Source: RI-153 sp963752935 (GTDB lineage: Bacteria > Chloroflexota > Anaerolineae > Caldilineales > Caldilineaceae). From it: 64,000 nucleotides of DNA. The translations under genes were made by a program, and so were the position numbers. The stretch lies in NCBI GenBank assembly GCA_963752935.1, contig CAVWAL010000024.1:1-64000 (forward strand). The letters are read 5' to 3'. The notes under the pieces are model-generated. The model worked only from the letters and a program-made list of their open reading frames with translations. It was not told where the DNA came from and ran no database searches. Shown here piece after piece: positions 36,827 through 45,847 of this stretch (its first letter is position 1; each line of letters begins with the position of its first letter).

Positions 36827-37861
36827 ATGGCCCCACTACGTTTTGCCATTTTCGGCACAGGTTTTTGGTCTCGTTTTCAATTGGCGGCCTGGCAGCAGTT
36901 GGAAGGCGCCGACTGTGTGGCGCTCTACAACCGCACCGTGTCCAAAGCCGAGGCGTTGGCGCAAGAGTTCGGTGTGCCCGCCGTGTATGGCGACCCGCAA
37001 GAGCTGCTCGACAAAGAATCGCTCGACTTCATCGACATCATCACGGACGTGGATACGCACAGCCAATTTGTCAACATGGCGGCGGATCGGGGGGTGGCGG
37101 CTATTTGTCAGAAGCCCATGGCCTCGTCCTTGGCCGAAGCCGAGCAGATGGTGGCGCGCTGTGCTGAGGCAGGCGTGCCCTTCTTCGTCCACGAGAATTG
37201 GCGCTGGCAGACACAGATTCGACAGTTTCATCGGATGCTCTACGACGGACGGATCGGGATCCCCTTCCGCGCCCGTATTCACTATGTCAATAGCTTTCCC
37301 GTCTTTGCCAATCAGCCCTTCCTGCGCGAACTGGATCAGTTCATCCTCACCGACATCGGTAGCCATATTTTGGATGCAGCGCGCTTCCTCTTTGGCGAAG
37401 CGCAGACGCTCTACTGCCAGACCCACCACGTTCATCGCGATCTCAAGGGCGAGCCCGTCAAGGGTGAAGACGTGGCCACCGTGATGATGAGCACCGATCG
37501 TGGTCTCACCGTCACCTGCGAAATGAGCTACGCCAGCCGCACCGAGATCGAGCGCTTCCCAGAGACCTATATCTACGTTGAGGGTTCCCAAGGTTTCCTT
37601 GAGCTAGGGCCAGATTTCTGGATCCGGCTGACCACCGCCCAGGATACCGTCGCCAAACGCTATCCACCGCCGCACTACGTATGGGCCGACCCGGCATACG
37701 ATCTTGTCCACGCCAGCATCCTGCCCTGCAATGCCAACATCCTCAAGGCGCTGCGTGGGGAGGGGCAGGCTGAAACCACCGGCGCAGACAATCTCAAGAC
37801 CATGAAATTGGTCTTCGGCGCCTATGAATCGGCGGCCACCGGCGAAGCCGTTGATTTGTAG
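36827..37861 (+). CDS. Gfo/Idh/MocA family dehydrogenase, candidate D-apiose dehydrogenase
   Basis: This is a 344-residue oxidoreductase: Rossmann NAD site FAIFGTGFWSRFQLAAW, the EKP-type motif as CQKPMASSLAEAEQMV, and FFVHENWRWQTQIRQFHRML, leading to the substrate domain with DIGSHILDAARFLFG (the family's conserved DxxxH). It follows the FadR-type regulator with a 5-nt gap. D-apiose dehydrogenase (ApdH), the first step of the oxidative apiose route giving apionolactone, belongs to this family; given the ApnO-, OiaK- and RuBisCO-like genes under the same operator, ApdH is the leading candidate. The family is broad, so the substrate remains inferred. Confidence 0.82.
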   Translation: MAPLRFAIFGTGFWSRFQLAAWQQLEGADCVALYNRTVSKAEALAQEFGVPAVYGDPQELLDKESLDFIDIITDVDTHSQFVNMAADRGVAAICQKPMASSLAEAEQMVARCAEAGVPFFVHENWRWQTQIRQFHRMLYDGRIGIPFRARIHYVNSFPVFANQPFLRELDQFILTDIGSHILDAARFLFGEAQTLYCQTHHVHRDLKGEPVKGEDVATVMMSTDRGLTVTCEMSYASRTEIERFPETYIYVEGSQGFLELGPDFWIRLTTAQDTVAKRYPPPHYVWADPAYDLVHASILPCNANILKALRGEGQAETTGADNLKTMKLVFGAYESAATGEAVDL

Positions 37862-37919
37862 TCTTTCCGTGTAAGAATGTGTCGTTCCTCATGTATAAGC
37901 CAGAAGGCAGGGGCATCCC

Positions 37920-38924
37920 ATGAAAATTCTCATCATTGGCGGCACTGGTTTGATCAGCACAGCCATCACGCGGGCGTTGCAGGAGCGGGGCGAGGATGTC
38001 GTCCATTACAACCGGGGTCAGGCGCATGAGGAGTTTTCGCAGCAGCCTGTCACGATCCAGGGCAACCGCAAGGATTTTGCAGCGTTCGAGGCGCAGATGG
38101 CGGAGGCCGGGCGCTTCGACTGTGTCATCGACATGATCTGCTTTCAGCCGGAAGAGGCCGAGAGCGCAGTGCGCGCCTTCCGTGGCCGCACCGATCACTT
38201 CATCTTTTGCAGCACCGTCGACGTCTACACCAAACCGTCGCCGCGCTACCCCATCACCGAAGACGTGGAGCGGCAGCCGCGGGCGTCCTTCCCCTATGCC
38301 TATGCCAAGGCCAAATGCGAGCGGATCTTTGAGGCCGCCCACGCCGCCGGTGATTTCCCGGTCACCACCATCCGCCCTGCCTACACCTATGGCGAAGGAC
38401 GCGGCCTGCTCCATACCTTCCGCGGCGGGATGTACTATCTGGCGCGCCTGCGCCAGGGACGCCCGATCGTCGTTCATGGGGATGGCACATCGCTGTGGGC
38501 GTCGTGTCACCGCGACGATGTGGGCCGCGCCTTCGCCAATGCCGTGGGCAATCCCCGCAGCGTGGGCAAGGCCTATCACACCGCCAGCCCTGAATGGATG
38601 ACCTGGAATCAGTACCACCAGCGCGTGGCCGAAGTCATGGGCGCACCCGAACCGCAATTGGTCCACATCCCCACCGATCTGCTTTACGAGGCGTTTCCCG
38701 GCGAAGCCGACTGGTGCCGGGAAAACTTCCAGCACAACAACATCTTCGACAACCGCGCCGCCGAACAGGATCTCGACTTCCGCTACACCATCCCATGGGC
38801 CGAGGGTGTCCGCCGCGTCCTTGATTGGCTCGACGCACGAGGACGCATCAGCGCCGCCGACGAACCCGCCTTCTATCAACCACTCCTCGACAACTGGTCA
38901 CAGGCGGGCGCCGACATGCAGTAG
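37920..38924 (+). CDS. NAD-dependent epimerase/dehydratase (extended SDR)
   Basis: This is a 334-residue extended short-chain dehydrogenase: MKILIIGGTGLISTAITRAL gives the GxxGxxG NAD motif, followed by VIDMICFQPEEAES and a catalytic Ser-Tyr-Lys region (FCSTVDVYT ... FPYAYAKAKCER with YxxxK). The C-terminal half (ASCHRDDVGRAFANAVG, TASPEWMTWNQYHQRVAEVM) matches the sugar-epimerase-like group found beside DUF4038 hydrolases. It lies 58 nt after the dehydrogenase in the regulator's unit. Substrate unknown; it may act on a sugar acid or lactone rather than a nucleotide sugar. Confidence 0.82.
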   Translation: MKILIIGGTGLISTAITRALQERGEDVVHYNRGQAHEEFSQQPVTIQGNRKDFAAFEAQMAEAGRFDCVIDMICFQPEEAESAVRAFRGRTDHFIFCSTVDVYTKPSPRYPITEDVERQPRASFPYAYAKAKCERIFEAAHAAGDFPVTTIRPAYTYGEGRGLLHTFRGGMYYLARLRQGRPIVVHGDGTSLWASCHRDDVGRAFANAVGNPRSVGKAYHTASPEWMTWNQYHQRVAEVMGAPEPQLVHIPTDLLYEAFPGEADWCRENFQHNNIFDNRAAEQDLDFRYTIPWAEGVRRVLDWLDARGRISAADEPAFYQPLLDNWSQAGADMQ

Positions 38925-38931
38925 GCAGTTG

Positions 38932-39170
38932 TCAGAGCCGGATTGTCTTGCCGACCAGGCCTTCCGGCTCTGGCATCCACATCAACTGACGGGCCGCGGT
39001 ATCCCGACGACCAGCGCGCCCACTGCCGCGCCAACTGACGGCGAAGAGGGGGATGACCAGAAAGACCACGAAGTAGCCGCGCGCCCCTTCAAAGGTGGGT
39101 ACACCGAACGCGGCGCCGAGGGCATCACCGGAGATCATCCCCAATCCGCCGCCTGCACGACCGGCTTCAA
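38932..39170 (-). pseudogene. C-terminal remnant of a membrane protein
   Basis: On the minus strand an open frame ending at 38932 encodes GAAFGVPTFEGARGYFVVFL, a hydrophobic helix, then a basic tail. It has no proper 5' end or partner domain, so it looks like the left-over C-terminus of a transporter. The family was not identified. Confidence 0.3.
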
Positions 39171-39248
39171 GCGGTTTTCTATGTCAGGCGCTGCTTTCGA
39201 TCGGTTGAAGTACAGTTTGTAGCGTCGGTCAGTATTAGCGAGTGACAC

Positions 39249-39284
39249 AAAAAACCTGCCGGATCTTTTGTAGAGTCCGGCAGG
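39249..39284 (-). terminator. Terminator of the P450 gene
   Basis: CCTGCCGGA/TCCGGCAGG arms (39255-39263 and 39276-39284) are followed on the minus strand by TTTTTTGTG, a classic intrinsic terminator for the leftward P450 gene ending at 39318. Confidence 0.85.
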
Positions 39285-39317
39285 GTGTAGAAAAGCCCGA
39301 TTGCGCTCAGTCAGCGA

Positions 39318-40700
39318 TTACTCTCGTTTTTCCAGCTTGACCCACACGCCATCCTTGGTGCGAAGGGTGATACCAATATGCATCTGCGCCACCTTCTCGG
39401 GCACGGCAACAGGCTGATAGCGTTGCATCAAGCGGGCAAGGATGAAAGGCCCCTCCATCATGGCAAATTCTCGGCCTACACAGAGACGTTGACCGGCGCC
39501 AAAGGGCAACCATGCCAGTTTGTGGCGCCCTTCGGAACGCTCGGGTAGGAAGCGATCCGGATCGAAGGTGTGCGGATTTTCCCACTGCTCGGGGTGACGC
39601 TGGATCACCTGCGACATAACGGCGACCATTTTGCCCGCTGCAACGTGATAGCCGTCGATCTCGTCATCTTCCACCGCGGTGCGCGAGATCCAGTAAGCGG
39701 GCGGATAGAGGCGCATGGATTCTTGCATGATATTGCGGGCATAGCCCAGTTGGCGCAGATCCATCATCGTTGGGGTGCGCTTGCCCAGGACCGTGTCCAC
39801 TTCTTCTTGGAGCCTAGCCCCGATCTCTGGCTGTTGGGTCATAAAGTGTAAGGCCCAAGACATTGCCACCGAAGTGGTCTCGTAGCCGGCCAGGAAGATC
39901 GAAACGGCCTCGTCGCGCAGTTCGGCGTTGGTCATACGCTCGCCCGATTCCTCGTCCACCATTTCCAGCAACATAGAGAGCATGTTGTCGCCCGCTCCTG
40001 CTTCCTGGCGGCCCCGCTCGATCACACGGAAGACGACCTCGTCGATGGCGCGGATCGCCTGTCGATAGCGGGCGCGTCCCGGCACCGGCGCCCACGAGGG
40101 CAGAGCATTCGTCACCATCCCCTGTAGCATAAAGTCGATGGCATAGGCCAGTTCCGTACCCACGGTTTCGGCTTCGCCCGCTTTCAACTCGCTGCCGAAC
40201 ATCGTGCGCACCAGCACATTCATGGTTGTGTGCGTAAAGGCCTGTGCCACATCCATGGGCTCGCCGCTCTGCGCATAGCTTTCCCAACGGTCCAGGCTTT
40301 CATCGATGGCCTCAACCATCAGGTCGGCCATCGCCATCAAGCGCTTGTGATGGAAGGCCGGCTGGATCATACGTCGTTGGCGGCGCCAGAAGGCGCCCTC
40401 GCTTACGGGCAGACCGTTGCCCAGCAGCGTGCGCACAGAATCCCACATAGCGCCACCCTTGGCGTAGTTCTTCACGTTGTCGAGCAGGACGTGCTGGGCG
40501 TGGCGCGGATGGCAGAGGATGATGGCATCGGTAAAACCGAGATCCAGCCGGTAGATGTCGCCCTGCTCCTGACGGGCGGCCTCTAGAAACTCGAATCGTC
40601 CTTTGATCAGCTTAGGCAGAGCCCCGATCAGCGGCATGCCGCCTACGGTAGGTGGCATCATGGGCATAGTAGGTCTGAGTGTTGCAGTGTCTGTCGTCAT
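39318..40700 (-). CDS. Cytochrome P450
   Basis: This is a 460-residue soluble P450. The I-helix oxygen-binding motif is AGYETTS (271-277), the K-helix ExxR is ESMR (327-330), the PERF-like motif is FDPDRFLPE and the haem ligand is Cys407 in FGAGQRLCVGR. There is no membrane anchor, so it depends on separate redox partners, none of which are in the window. It belongs to the bacterial CYP4/CYP102-like style of class, often fatty-acid or alkane hydroxylases, but specificity cannot be read. The start at 40700 follows AAAGAG; an upstream extension has no family similarity. Transcribed against its neighbours, it splits two co-regulated units. Confidence 0.92.
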   Translation of the reverse strand: MTTDTATLRPTMPMMPPTVGGMPLIGALPKLIKGRFEFLEAARQEQGDIYRLDLGFTDAIILCHPRHAQHVLLDNVKNYAKGGAMWDSVRTLLGNGLPVSEGAFWRRQRRMIQPAFHHKRLMAMADLMVEAIDESLDRWESYAQSGEPMDVAQAFTHTTMNVLVRTMFGSELKAGEAETVGTELAYAIDFMLQGMVTNALPSWAPVPGRARYRQAIRAIDEVVFRVIERGRQEAGAGDNMLSMLLEMVDEESGERMTNAELRDEAVSIFLAGYETTSVAMSWALHFMTQQPEIGARLQEEVDTVLGKRTPTMMDLRQLGYARNIMQESMRLYPPAYWISRTAVEDDEIDGYHVAAGKMVAVMSQVIQRHPEQWENPHTFDPDRFLPERSEGRHKLAWLPFGAGQRLCVGREFAMMEGPFILARLMQRYQPVAVPEKVAQMHIGITLRTKDGVWVKLEKRE

Positions 40701-40858
40701 GGTAGCGTTCTCTTTCTTAAGGATTGACTTGCACCGTATGCAATCACCGTTCTCGGTGTTGATTGCATTCAGAGTAGCATGTGATCTTGGGCCTGGTGCC
40801 TCACAAAACAGGACCCATGCATCGACGCGCCGGCTTCCGGATACCCCCACCTAACCTG

Positions 40859-41080
40859 CCCATAGGCGTTAAGATAAGGCTCTATGCCCACGTCCCCCGC
40901 ATCCTCGTGTGTGGGCAGGAGAATTGGCCACAAAGAACACAAAGAACGCAAAGAAGAAGAAGGAAACGTACCCAATCTATGTGTTCTATGTGTTCTCTGT
41001 GGCTCTTCCCTTCTGGACGTGACGCCAGGAGGGAAGACCCCGGCACTTGCTCGAACGGAGCTTATCTTAACGTCTATGGG
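40859..41080. repeat. Nested inverted-repeat element
   Basis: The outer arms CCCATAGGCGTTAAGATAAG (40859-40878) and its complement at 41061-41080 match 19 of 20. Inside, CCACAAAGAACACAAAGAAC (from about 40928) is partly complementary to the CTATGTGTTCTCTGTGG region near 40990-41005. There is no coding potential. The element sits in the 739-nt gap between the P450 gene and the 41.4 kb operon and resembles a non-autonomous mobile or REP-type element. Confidence 0.55.
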
Positions 41081-41174
41081 TCATCTGCCCCGCTGTCCTC
41101 AGCGCCATCAACCTTGTCCTACACAGCAACAGGTTTTGGGTCCACCGGTCCCACTGTCGTCCCACTGTTGGTGT

Positions 41175-41227
41175 TTGACAACGAGAATCAGATCTTCTAT
41201 GCTTTTGAGAATGTGGTATGCCACATT
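41175..41227 (+). promoter_or_regulatory. Promoter plus FadR-type operator, copy 2
   Basis: TTGACA (41175-41180), a 17-bp spacer and TATGCT (41198-41203) are followed after 6 nt by AATGTGGTATGCCACATT (41210-41227), which is the exact reverse complement of the site at 35998-36015. It drives the operon that begins at 41440, with a leader of roughly 220-230 nt. Confidence 0.87.
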
Positions 41228-41439
41228 CCAGGTGCCCTCTCTTCCATTCGTCCTTTAATGAACACCTGGGCAGAAACCGGATCTCGCCGAGATTCAAAAG
41301 TCGTCCAACCGCGTGCTCCCCACTCACGAATTTCCAATCACCTAGTAAATCCCGGCGGAAATTCACCGACAGTTTCTACCAGAGGTTGAGATGCTGAATT
41401 CCGCCGTGGTATTTACGCCAAAATGTCCTAGGAGTTGTT

Positions 41440-42783
41440 ATGTCTCCACTCCCACGAATTGAGGTCCACCCCAACGGGCGTTTTTTGCAGACGGCAACCG
41501 GTAAGCCCTTCTTCTGGCTCGCCGATACGGCGTGGGAACTCTTCCACCGCCTCACCCGCGACGAGACCCGCCGCTATCTGGCCAACCGCGCCCAAAAGAG
41601 CTTCACCGTGATCCAGGCTGTGATCCTGGCCGAGTTCGACGGTCTACGTGCGCCCACGCCTGGGGGCCTGCTCCCCCTTGAAGACGGCGACCCGACGCGG
41701 CCCAATGAAGCCTACTTTGCCCATGTTGACGAAGTGATCCGCATGGCGGCAGGCTACGGGCTCTATATTGGGCTGCTGCCCACCTGGGGTGACAAGGTGA
41801 CGCCCATGTGGGGCGCAGGGCCGGTCGTCTTTGATGAGGAGAATGCGGCAGTCTACGGCGAATTCCTGGGCCGCCGCTACGCCGACGATACCAACATCAT
41901 CTGGATCCTGGGTGGCGACCGTCCCGCCGTCCACGAGGGCGTGGATTGGCGTCCGCTCTGGCGCGCCATGGCCGCGGGGATCAAGAAGGGCGCGGGCGGC
42001 CGGCCGCTCATCACCTATCACCCGCCCGGTGGTCTGCATCGCGCCACCTCGGTCGATCTGCACAACGAAGAATGGCTCGATTTCAATATGATCCAGTCCG
42101 GTCACGGCAGCGGACACGATACCCCGATCTGGGAGGCCATCGCCCGCGATTACGCGCTGACGCCCATCAAACCTACGCTCGACGCTGAACCCAACTACGA
42201 GGACCATCCCGTCAATCCCTGGCCGAACTGGGATCCCGCCAACGGCTACTACCTGGACGACGACGTGCGCCGCCAGTCGTATCGCTCTGTCTTTGCCGGC
42301 GGCTGCGGCGTCACCTACGGCCATCATTCCATCTGGCAGTTTTGCAGCACACGCTACACGCCGGTCAACCACCCCAACCGTTACTGGTGGGAAGCGCTGG
42401 ATCGCCCTGGCGCGGCACAGATGACACATCTACGCCGCCTCATGCAGAGCCGCCCCTACTTCAGCCGCATCCCCGACGATAGCCTGATCGTGTCGGAAAA
42501 CGGTGCAGGGGCGCTGCATCTCTGCGCCACCCGCAACGACGATGGACGCTACGCCCTGGTCTACTTCCCCGACGCCGTGCGTAGCGCCGACGTCGACCTG
42601 AGCAAGCTGCGTGCGAGCAGTATCAAAGCCTGGTGGTATGACCCCCACACCGGCCTCTCTCAGCCCATCGGCGACTTCCCGGCGCAAGGCAGCCAATCCT
42701 TTACCACGCCGCTTGAATGGCACGACTGGGTGCTGGTGCTGGATGACGCTGCGGCGGGATTTGGGAAACCAGGCGAACAGTGA
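41440..42783 (+). CDS. DUF4038 glycoside hydrolase, GH140 (apiosidase)-like
   Basis: This is a 447-residue protein made of a TIM-barrel DUF4038 domain and a C-terminal beta domain, without DUF5060. It begins RIEVHPNGRFLQTATGKPFF and FWLADTAWELFHRLTRDE; candidate catalytic acids are Asp160 in IWILGGDRP and Glu250 in LDAEPNYED, matching the motif pair in the 12144 gene and in the GH140 family. There is no signal peptide, so it would act on imported oligosaccharides. GGAG lies 6 nt before the ATG. First gene of the operon with the apionate-pathway-like genes, which makes apiosidase its most likely role. Confidence 0.83.
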   Translation: MSPLPRIEVHPNGRFLQTATGKPFFWLADTAWELFHRLTRDETRRYLANRAQKSFTVIQAVILAEFDGLRAPTPGGLLPLEDGDPTRPNEAYFAHVDEVIRMAAGYGLYIGLLPTWGDKVTPMWGAGPVVFDEENAAVYGEFLGRRYADDTNIIWILGGDRPAVHEGVDWRPLWRAMAAGIKKGAGGRPLITYHPPGGLHRATSVDLHNEEWLDFNMIQSGHGSGHDTPIWEAIARDYALTPIKPTLDAEPNYEDHPVNPWPNWDPANGYYLDDDVRRQSYRSVFAGGCGVTYGHHSIWQFCSTRYTPVNHPNRYWWEALDRPGAAQMTHLRRLMQSRPYFSRIPDDSLIVSENGAGALHLCATRNDDGRYALVYFPDAVRSADVDLSKLRASSIKAWWYDPHTGLSQPIGDFPAQGSQSFTTPLEWHDWVLVLDDAAAGFGKPGEQ

Positions 42784-42912
42784 TGGCAAGGCTGCTTTCT
42801 CAATTAGCTGCATGTCGTTGAACCGCAGAAGGCACGACGTCAACCAGTCACCCAATCAGCCACTCATCAACGTCCTTTGAAGACGAACTTTGAAGACGAA
42901 AGACCCTCAACT

Positions 42913-44523
42913 ATGCCAAACACAAACCCAGACTCTCTCCCTCTGCGCACCGTCGGCGAGTGGACGTTGACCAGCAGCCGCACGTATAAAGAACCCTTCG
43001 TCGATGTGACTGTGGACGTGACCTTCCACGCACCGTCGGGTCAGGCGTTGACCATGCCCGCCTTTTATGACGGCGACGCCACGTGGCGCGTGCGCTTCAA
43101 TCCCGGTGAAACCGGCGTCTGGACGTTTCAGGCGCAGACGCGACCGGCAGATGCCTCCTTGATGCAGCGCGGCCAGTTCGCTGTTACCGATCGCCAGAGC
43201 GACGGCTTCCTCAAAGCCACGCCCGGCGACGCCTGGGGCTTCCGTTTCGAGTCGGGTGCGCCGCTGCTCATCGTGGGCGACACCACCTACAATCTCTTCG
43301 GTGCCGCCCACTGCGATCTGCCCGTGGACGCCTTCATGCAACGCCGCGCCGCCCAGGGATTCAACCTGCTGCGTGTGCGCGTCCCCGTTAGCCCTTACCA
43401 TCCGCCCGAGGGTTACAGCGAGTGGCAGACCAGGCGCACCTGGGCCTGGGGCGGCAGTGAGCAGTCTCCACGCTTCGACCGCTTCAACCTCGACTACTTC
43501 GCCACCGTGGATCGAGTGGTGCAGAAGGCCGAGGATCTGGGCCTGGGCCTGGAAATGATCATGGAGGCGTGGGGCTTCGAGTTTCCCTTCAACAGCCGCC
43601 AGATCTTCCTGCCCGAATGGGAAGAACTGTGGATGCGCTACCTCATCGCCCGCTATGACGCCTATAACTGCCTCTACTTTTGGACGCCGCTCAACGAGTA
43701 CGAGTTCTACCCCAACGGCGACTGGCACCACAAAGCTGTCTCTGACCGCTGGGCCATCCGCATCGCCCGTTGGATCAAGGCTACGGCGCCGCATGCACAC
43801 ATCATCTCCGTCCACAACGGGCCGCGCCTGCCTGCCTTCGCCCAACGCTTTGCTGCCGATCCCGAAGCCATCGACGCCGTCATGTACCAGGAGTGGGGGA
43901 GCAACGACAGAGAACGAGGCTGGCTGGCGGCCGGTATCGAGGAGCAGATTGCATCCAGCTTTGCGGGGTGGACGCGTTCGGCGGTCTTTGCCGAATACGC
44001 CTATGAGCGCAACCCGGCGTTGCCGCTCGTCTTTGGCGGGCACGAATTCAGCGGACCCGAACACATGCGCCGTGCGCCCTGGCGGGGTGCCTTTCAGGGC
44101 ATGGGCATCATCCACGGTTTCGAAAATTCGTGGGGGCCGTTCCAAAATCTCGAAGAGGACCAGCCCAGCCTGCCCTACGTGCAACACCTGAAGCGCTTCT
44201 TTACCGAGATCGTGCCCTTCCACAACCTGCGCCCGGCTCCGCAACTGCTCCGATCGGGGCCGAGCGAGGACGGCTACGCGCCGTCCATCCTCGCCACTGA
44301 GGATCGGGGCCAGATCGCCGTCTACCTGCCCGCGGGGGGCGAGTTCACGCTGAAACTGCCTGTCCACGGCTACGCCGGTCAATGGTATGATCCACGCCGT
44401 GGGGAACTGACTGTTGGTGCAACCAGCAAAAACCCCAATGCCATGACCTTCTCTCCGCCACCCGGTTCCGATGAGCAGGGTCACCCGTGGGATTGGGTGT
44501 TGCTCTTGATGAAGACGGTCTGA
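42913..44523 (+). CDS. DUF5060-containing glycoside hydrolase
   Basis: This is a 536-residue protein. An N-terminal DUF5060 domain (VGEWTLTSSRTYKEPFVDVT) precedes a TIM barrel in which LYFWTPLNEYEFYPNGDWH carries a likely acid/base Glu and AVFAEYAYERNPALP a second conserved acid; the C-terminus is a beta domain (HGYAGQWYDPRRGELTV). The barrel differs from the GH140-like one upstream, so it probably attacks a different bond of the same oligosaccharide. ATG 42913 is preferred over a TTG at 42877, though neither has a strong ribosome-binding site. Second gene of the operon. Confidence 0.8.
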   Translation: MPNTNPDSLPLRTVGEWTLTSSRTYKEPFVDVTVDVTFHAPSGQALTMPAFYDGDATWRVRFNPGETGVWTFQAQTRPADASLMQRGQFAVTDRQSDGFLKATPGDAWGFRFESGAPLLIVGDTTYNLFGAAHCDLPVDAFMQRRAAQGFNLLRVRVPVSPYHPPEGYSEWQTRRTWAWGGSEQSPRFDRFNLDYFATVDRVVQKAEDLGLGLEMIMEAWGFEFPFNSRQIFLPEWEELWMRYLIARYDAYNCLYFWTPLNEYEFYPNGDWHHKAVSDRWAIRIARWIKATAPHAHIISVHNGPRLPAFAQRFAADPEAIDAVMYQEWGSNDRERGWLAAGIEEQIASSFAGWTRSAVFAEYAYERNPALPLVFGGHEFSGPEHMRRAPWRGAFQGMGIIHGFENSWGPFQNLEEDQPSLPYVQHLKRFFTEIVPFHNLRPAPQLLRSGPSEDGYAPSILATEDRGQIAVYLPAGGEFTLKLPVHGYAGQWYDPRRGELTVGATSKNPNAMTFSPPPGSDEQGHPWDWVLLLMKTV

Positions 44524-44577
44524 AGCGGGCAAAAGTCCAGAATGCACAATCACCAATCCCAAACCACGGATCTGCCT

Positions 44578-45844
44578 ATGACCAGCGACCGCATCCTTGC
44601 TACCTACATCATCGAAACCGCCCACCCGCTCGAGAAGGCGGCGGCGGTGATGGCCGGAGAGCAATCTTCGGGGACCTTTGTGCCTGTGCCCGGCGAAACG
44701 GACGAGCTGCGCGCCCGGCACGGCGCACAGGTGATCCGCATCACCGAGCTAGAGCCGGTGGATGCGCCGAGCCTGCCCGGGTCGAAGCCGGCGAAGAACG
44801 CCCCACAGCCGCCCATCTATCGCCGCGCCGAAGTGGTGCTGTCATTCCCCTATGAAAACGTGGGGCCGTCGCTGCCGCTGCTTATGTCCACCGTGGCGGG
44901 GAACCTCTTCGAATTGGGCCAGTTTTCCGGTCTGCGCCTGGTGGACATGCAACTGCCGCAACCCTTCGCCGACGCCTATCCCGGTCCGCAATTTGGGGTG
45001 GAAGGCACGCGCCGCCTCACCGGCGTCTACGCCCGTCCGCTGATTGGTACGATCATCAAGCCCAGCGTGGGACTGTCCCCTGAGCAGACCGCCGATCTGG
45101 TGAAGGTGCTCATCGAGGCCGGCCTCGACTTTATCAAAGACGACGAATTGATCGCCAACCCGCCCTACTCGCCGCTCGTGCAGCGGGCCAGGGCGGTGCA
45201 GCGCGTGATCAACGATCACGCCGAGCGCACGGGCAAGCGCGTCATGTATGCGTTTCAACATCAGCGGCGAAATCGACGAAATGCGCCGCAGCCACGACGC
45301 CGTCCTGGCCGCCGGGGGAAGCTGCGTCATGGTCAGCCTGATTGCCGTGGGGCTGAGCGGCGTGGCGGCGCTGCGCGCCCACAGCCAGTTGCCCATCCAT
45401 GGTCACCGCAACAGTTGGGGCGCCTTGACCCGTCACCCCTGGCTGGGCTTCGACTACCGCGCCTACCAGAAGTTCTGGCGGCTGGCCGGGGCGGATCACC
45501 TGCACGTCAACGGCATTCGCAACAAGTTCAGCGAGGATGACGCCTCGGTCATCGCTTCGGCGCGTGAATGTCTGACGCCCATGTTGGGCGGCTACACCGT
45601 CATGCCTGTCTTCTCGTCGGGGCAGACGGCCGAACAGGCGCCCGACACCTTCCACGCCCTGGGCAGTGTCGATCTCATGTACCTGGCCGGCGGCGGCATC
45701 ATGGCCCATCCTGGTGGACCTGCTGCAGGTGTGGCCGGCCTGATCCAGGCCTGGGAAGCAGCAGTGGAAGGCATCGAATTGACGGACTACGCGCGGACAC
45801 ATTCGGCGTTGCGTGAGGCATTGGCGCGTTATAAAAATGAGTAA
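44578..45844 (+). CDS. RuBisCO-like protein (form IV), OiaX/OiaT-type, frameshifted
   Basis: The N-terminal domain and the start of the barrel (GTIIKPSVGLSPEQTADL, Lys161; GLDFIKDDEL with Lys187, Asp189, Glu190, the carbamate/Mg site of RuBisCO) are in one frame to about 45253; the frame then shifts at GCGTTTCAAC, apparently one extra T, and continues FNISGEIDEM, HGHRNSWGALTRHPWLGF, HVNGIRNKFSEDD and YLAGGGIMAHPGGPAAG to 45844. Repaired length is about 421 residues. RuBisCO-like proteins OiaX (3-oxo-isoapionate-4-phosphate decarboxylase) and OiaT (transcarboxylase/hydrolase) act after the OiaK kinase, and the next gene is an OiaK-like kinase. Which of the two activities it has cannot be told. 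Confidence 0.82.
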
Positions 45845-45847
45845 CCA

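Noticed and set aside
37794..38879. 361-codon open frame on the minus strand
   Set aside because: It is antisense to the SDR gene with its GGTGLIS and YAYAK motifs; the antisense product is low-complexity.
42877..44523. Whether the 42913 gene is a GH140 apiosidase like its neighbour
   Set aside because: Its barrel lacks the LGGD and EPNYE pair and shows NEYEF instead, so a different glycosidase type is more likely.
42907..44721. 604-codon open frame on the minus strand
   Set aside because: It lies opposite the DUF5060 gene and the start of the RuBisCO-like gene, and its product is Arg/His/Gly/Val-rich without any motif; it is a shadow caused by GC-rich third positions.
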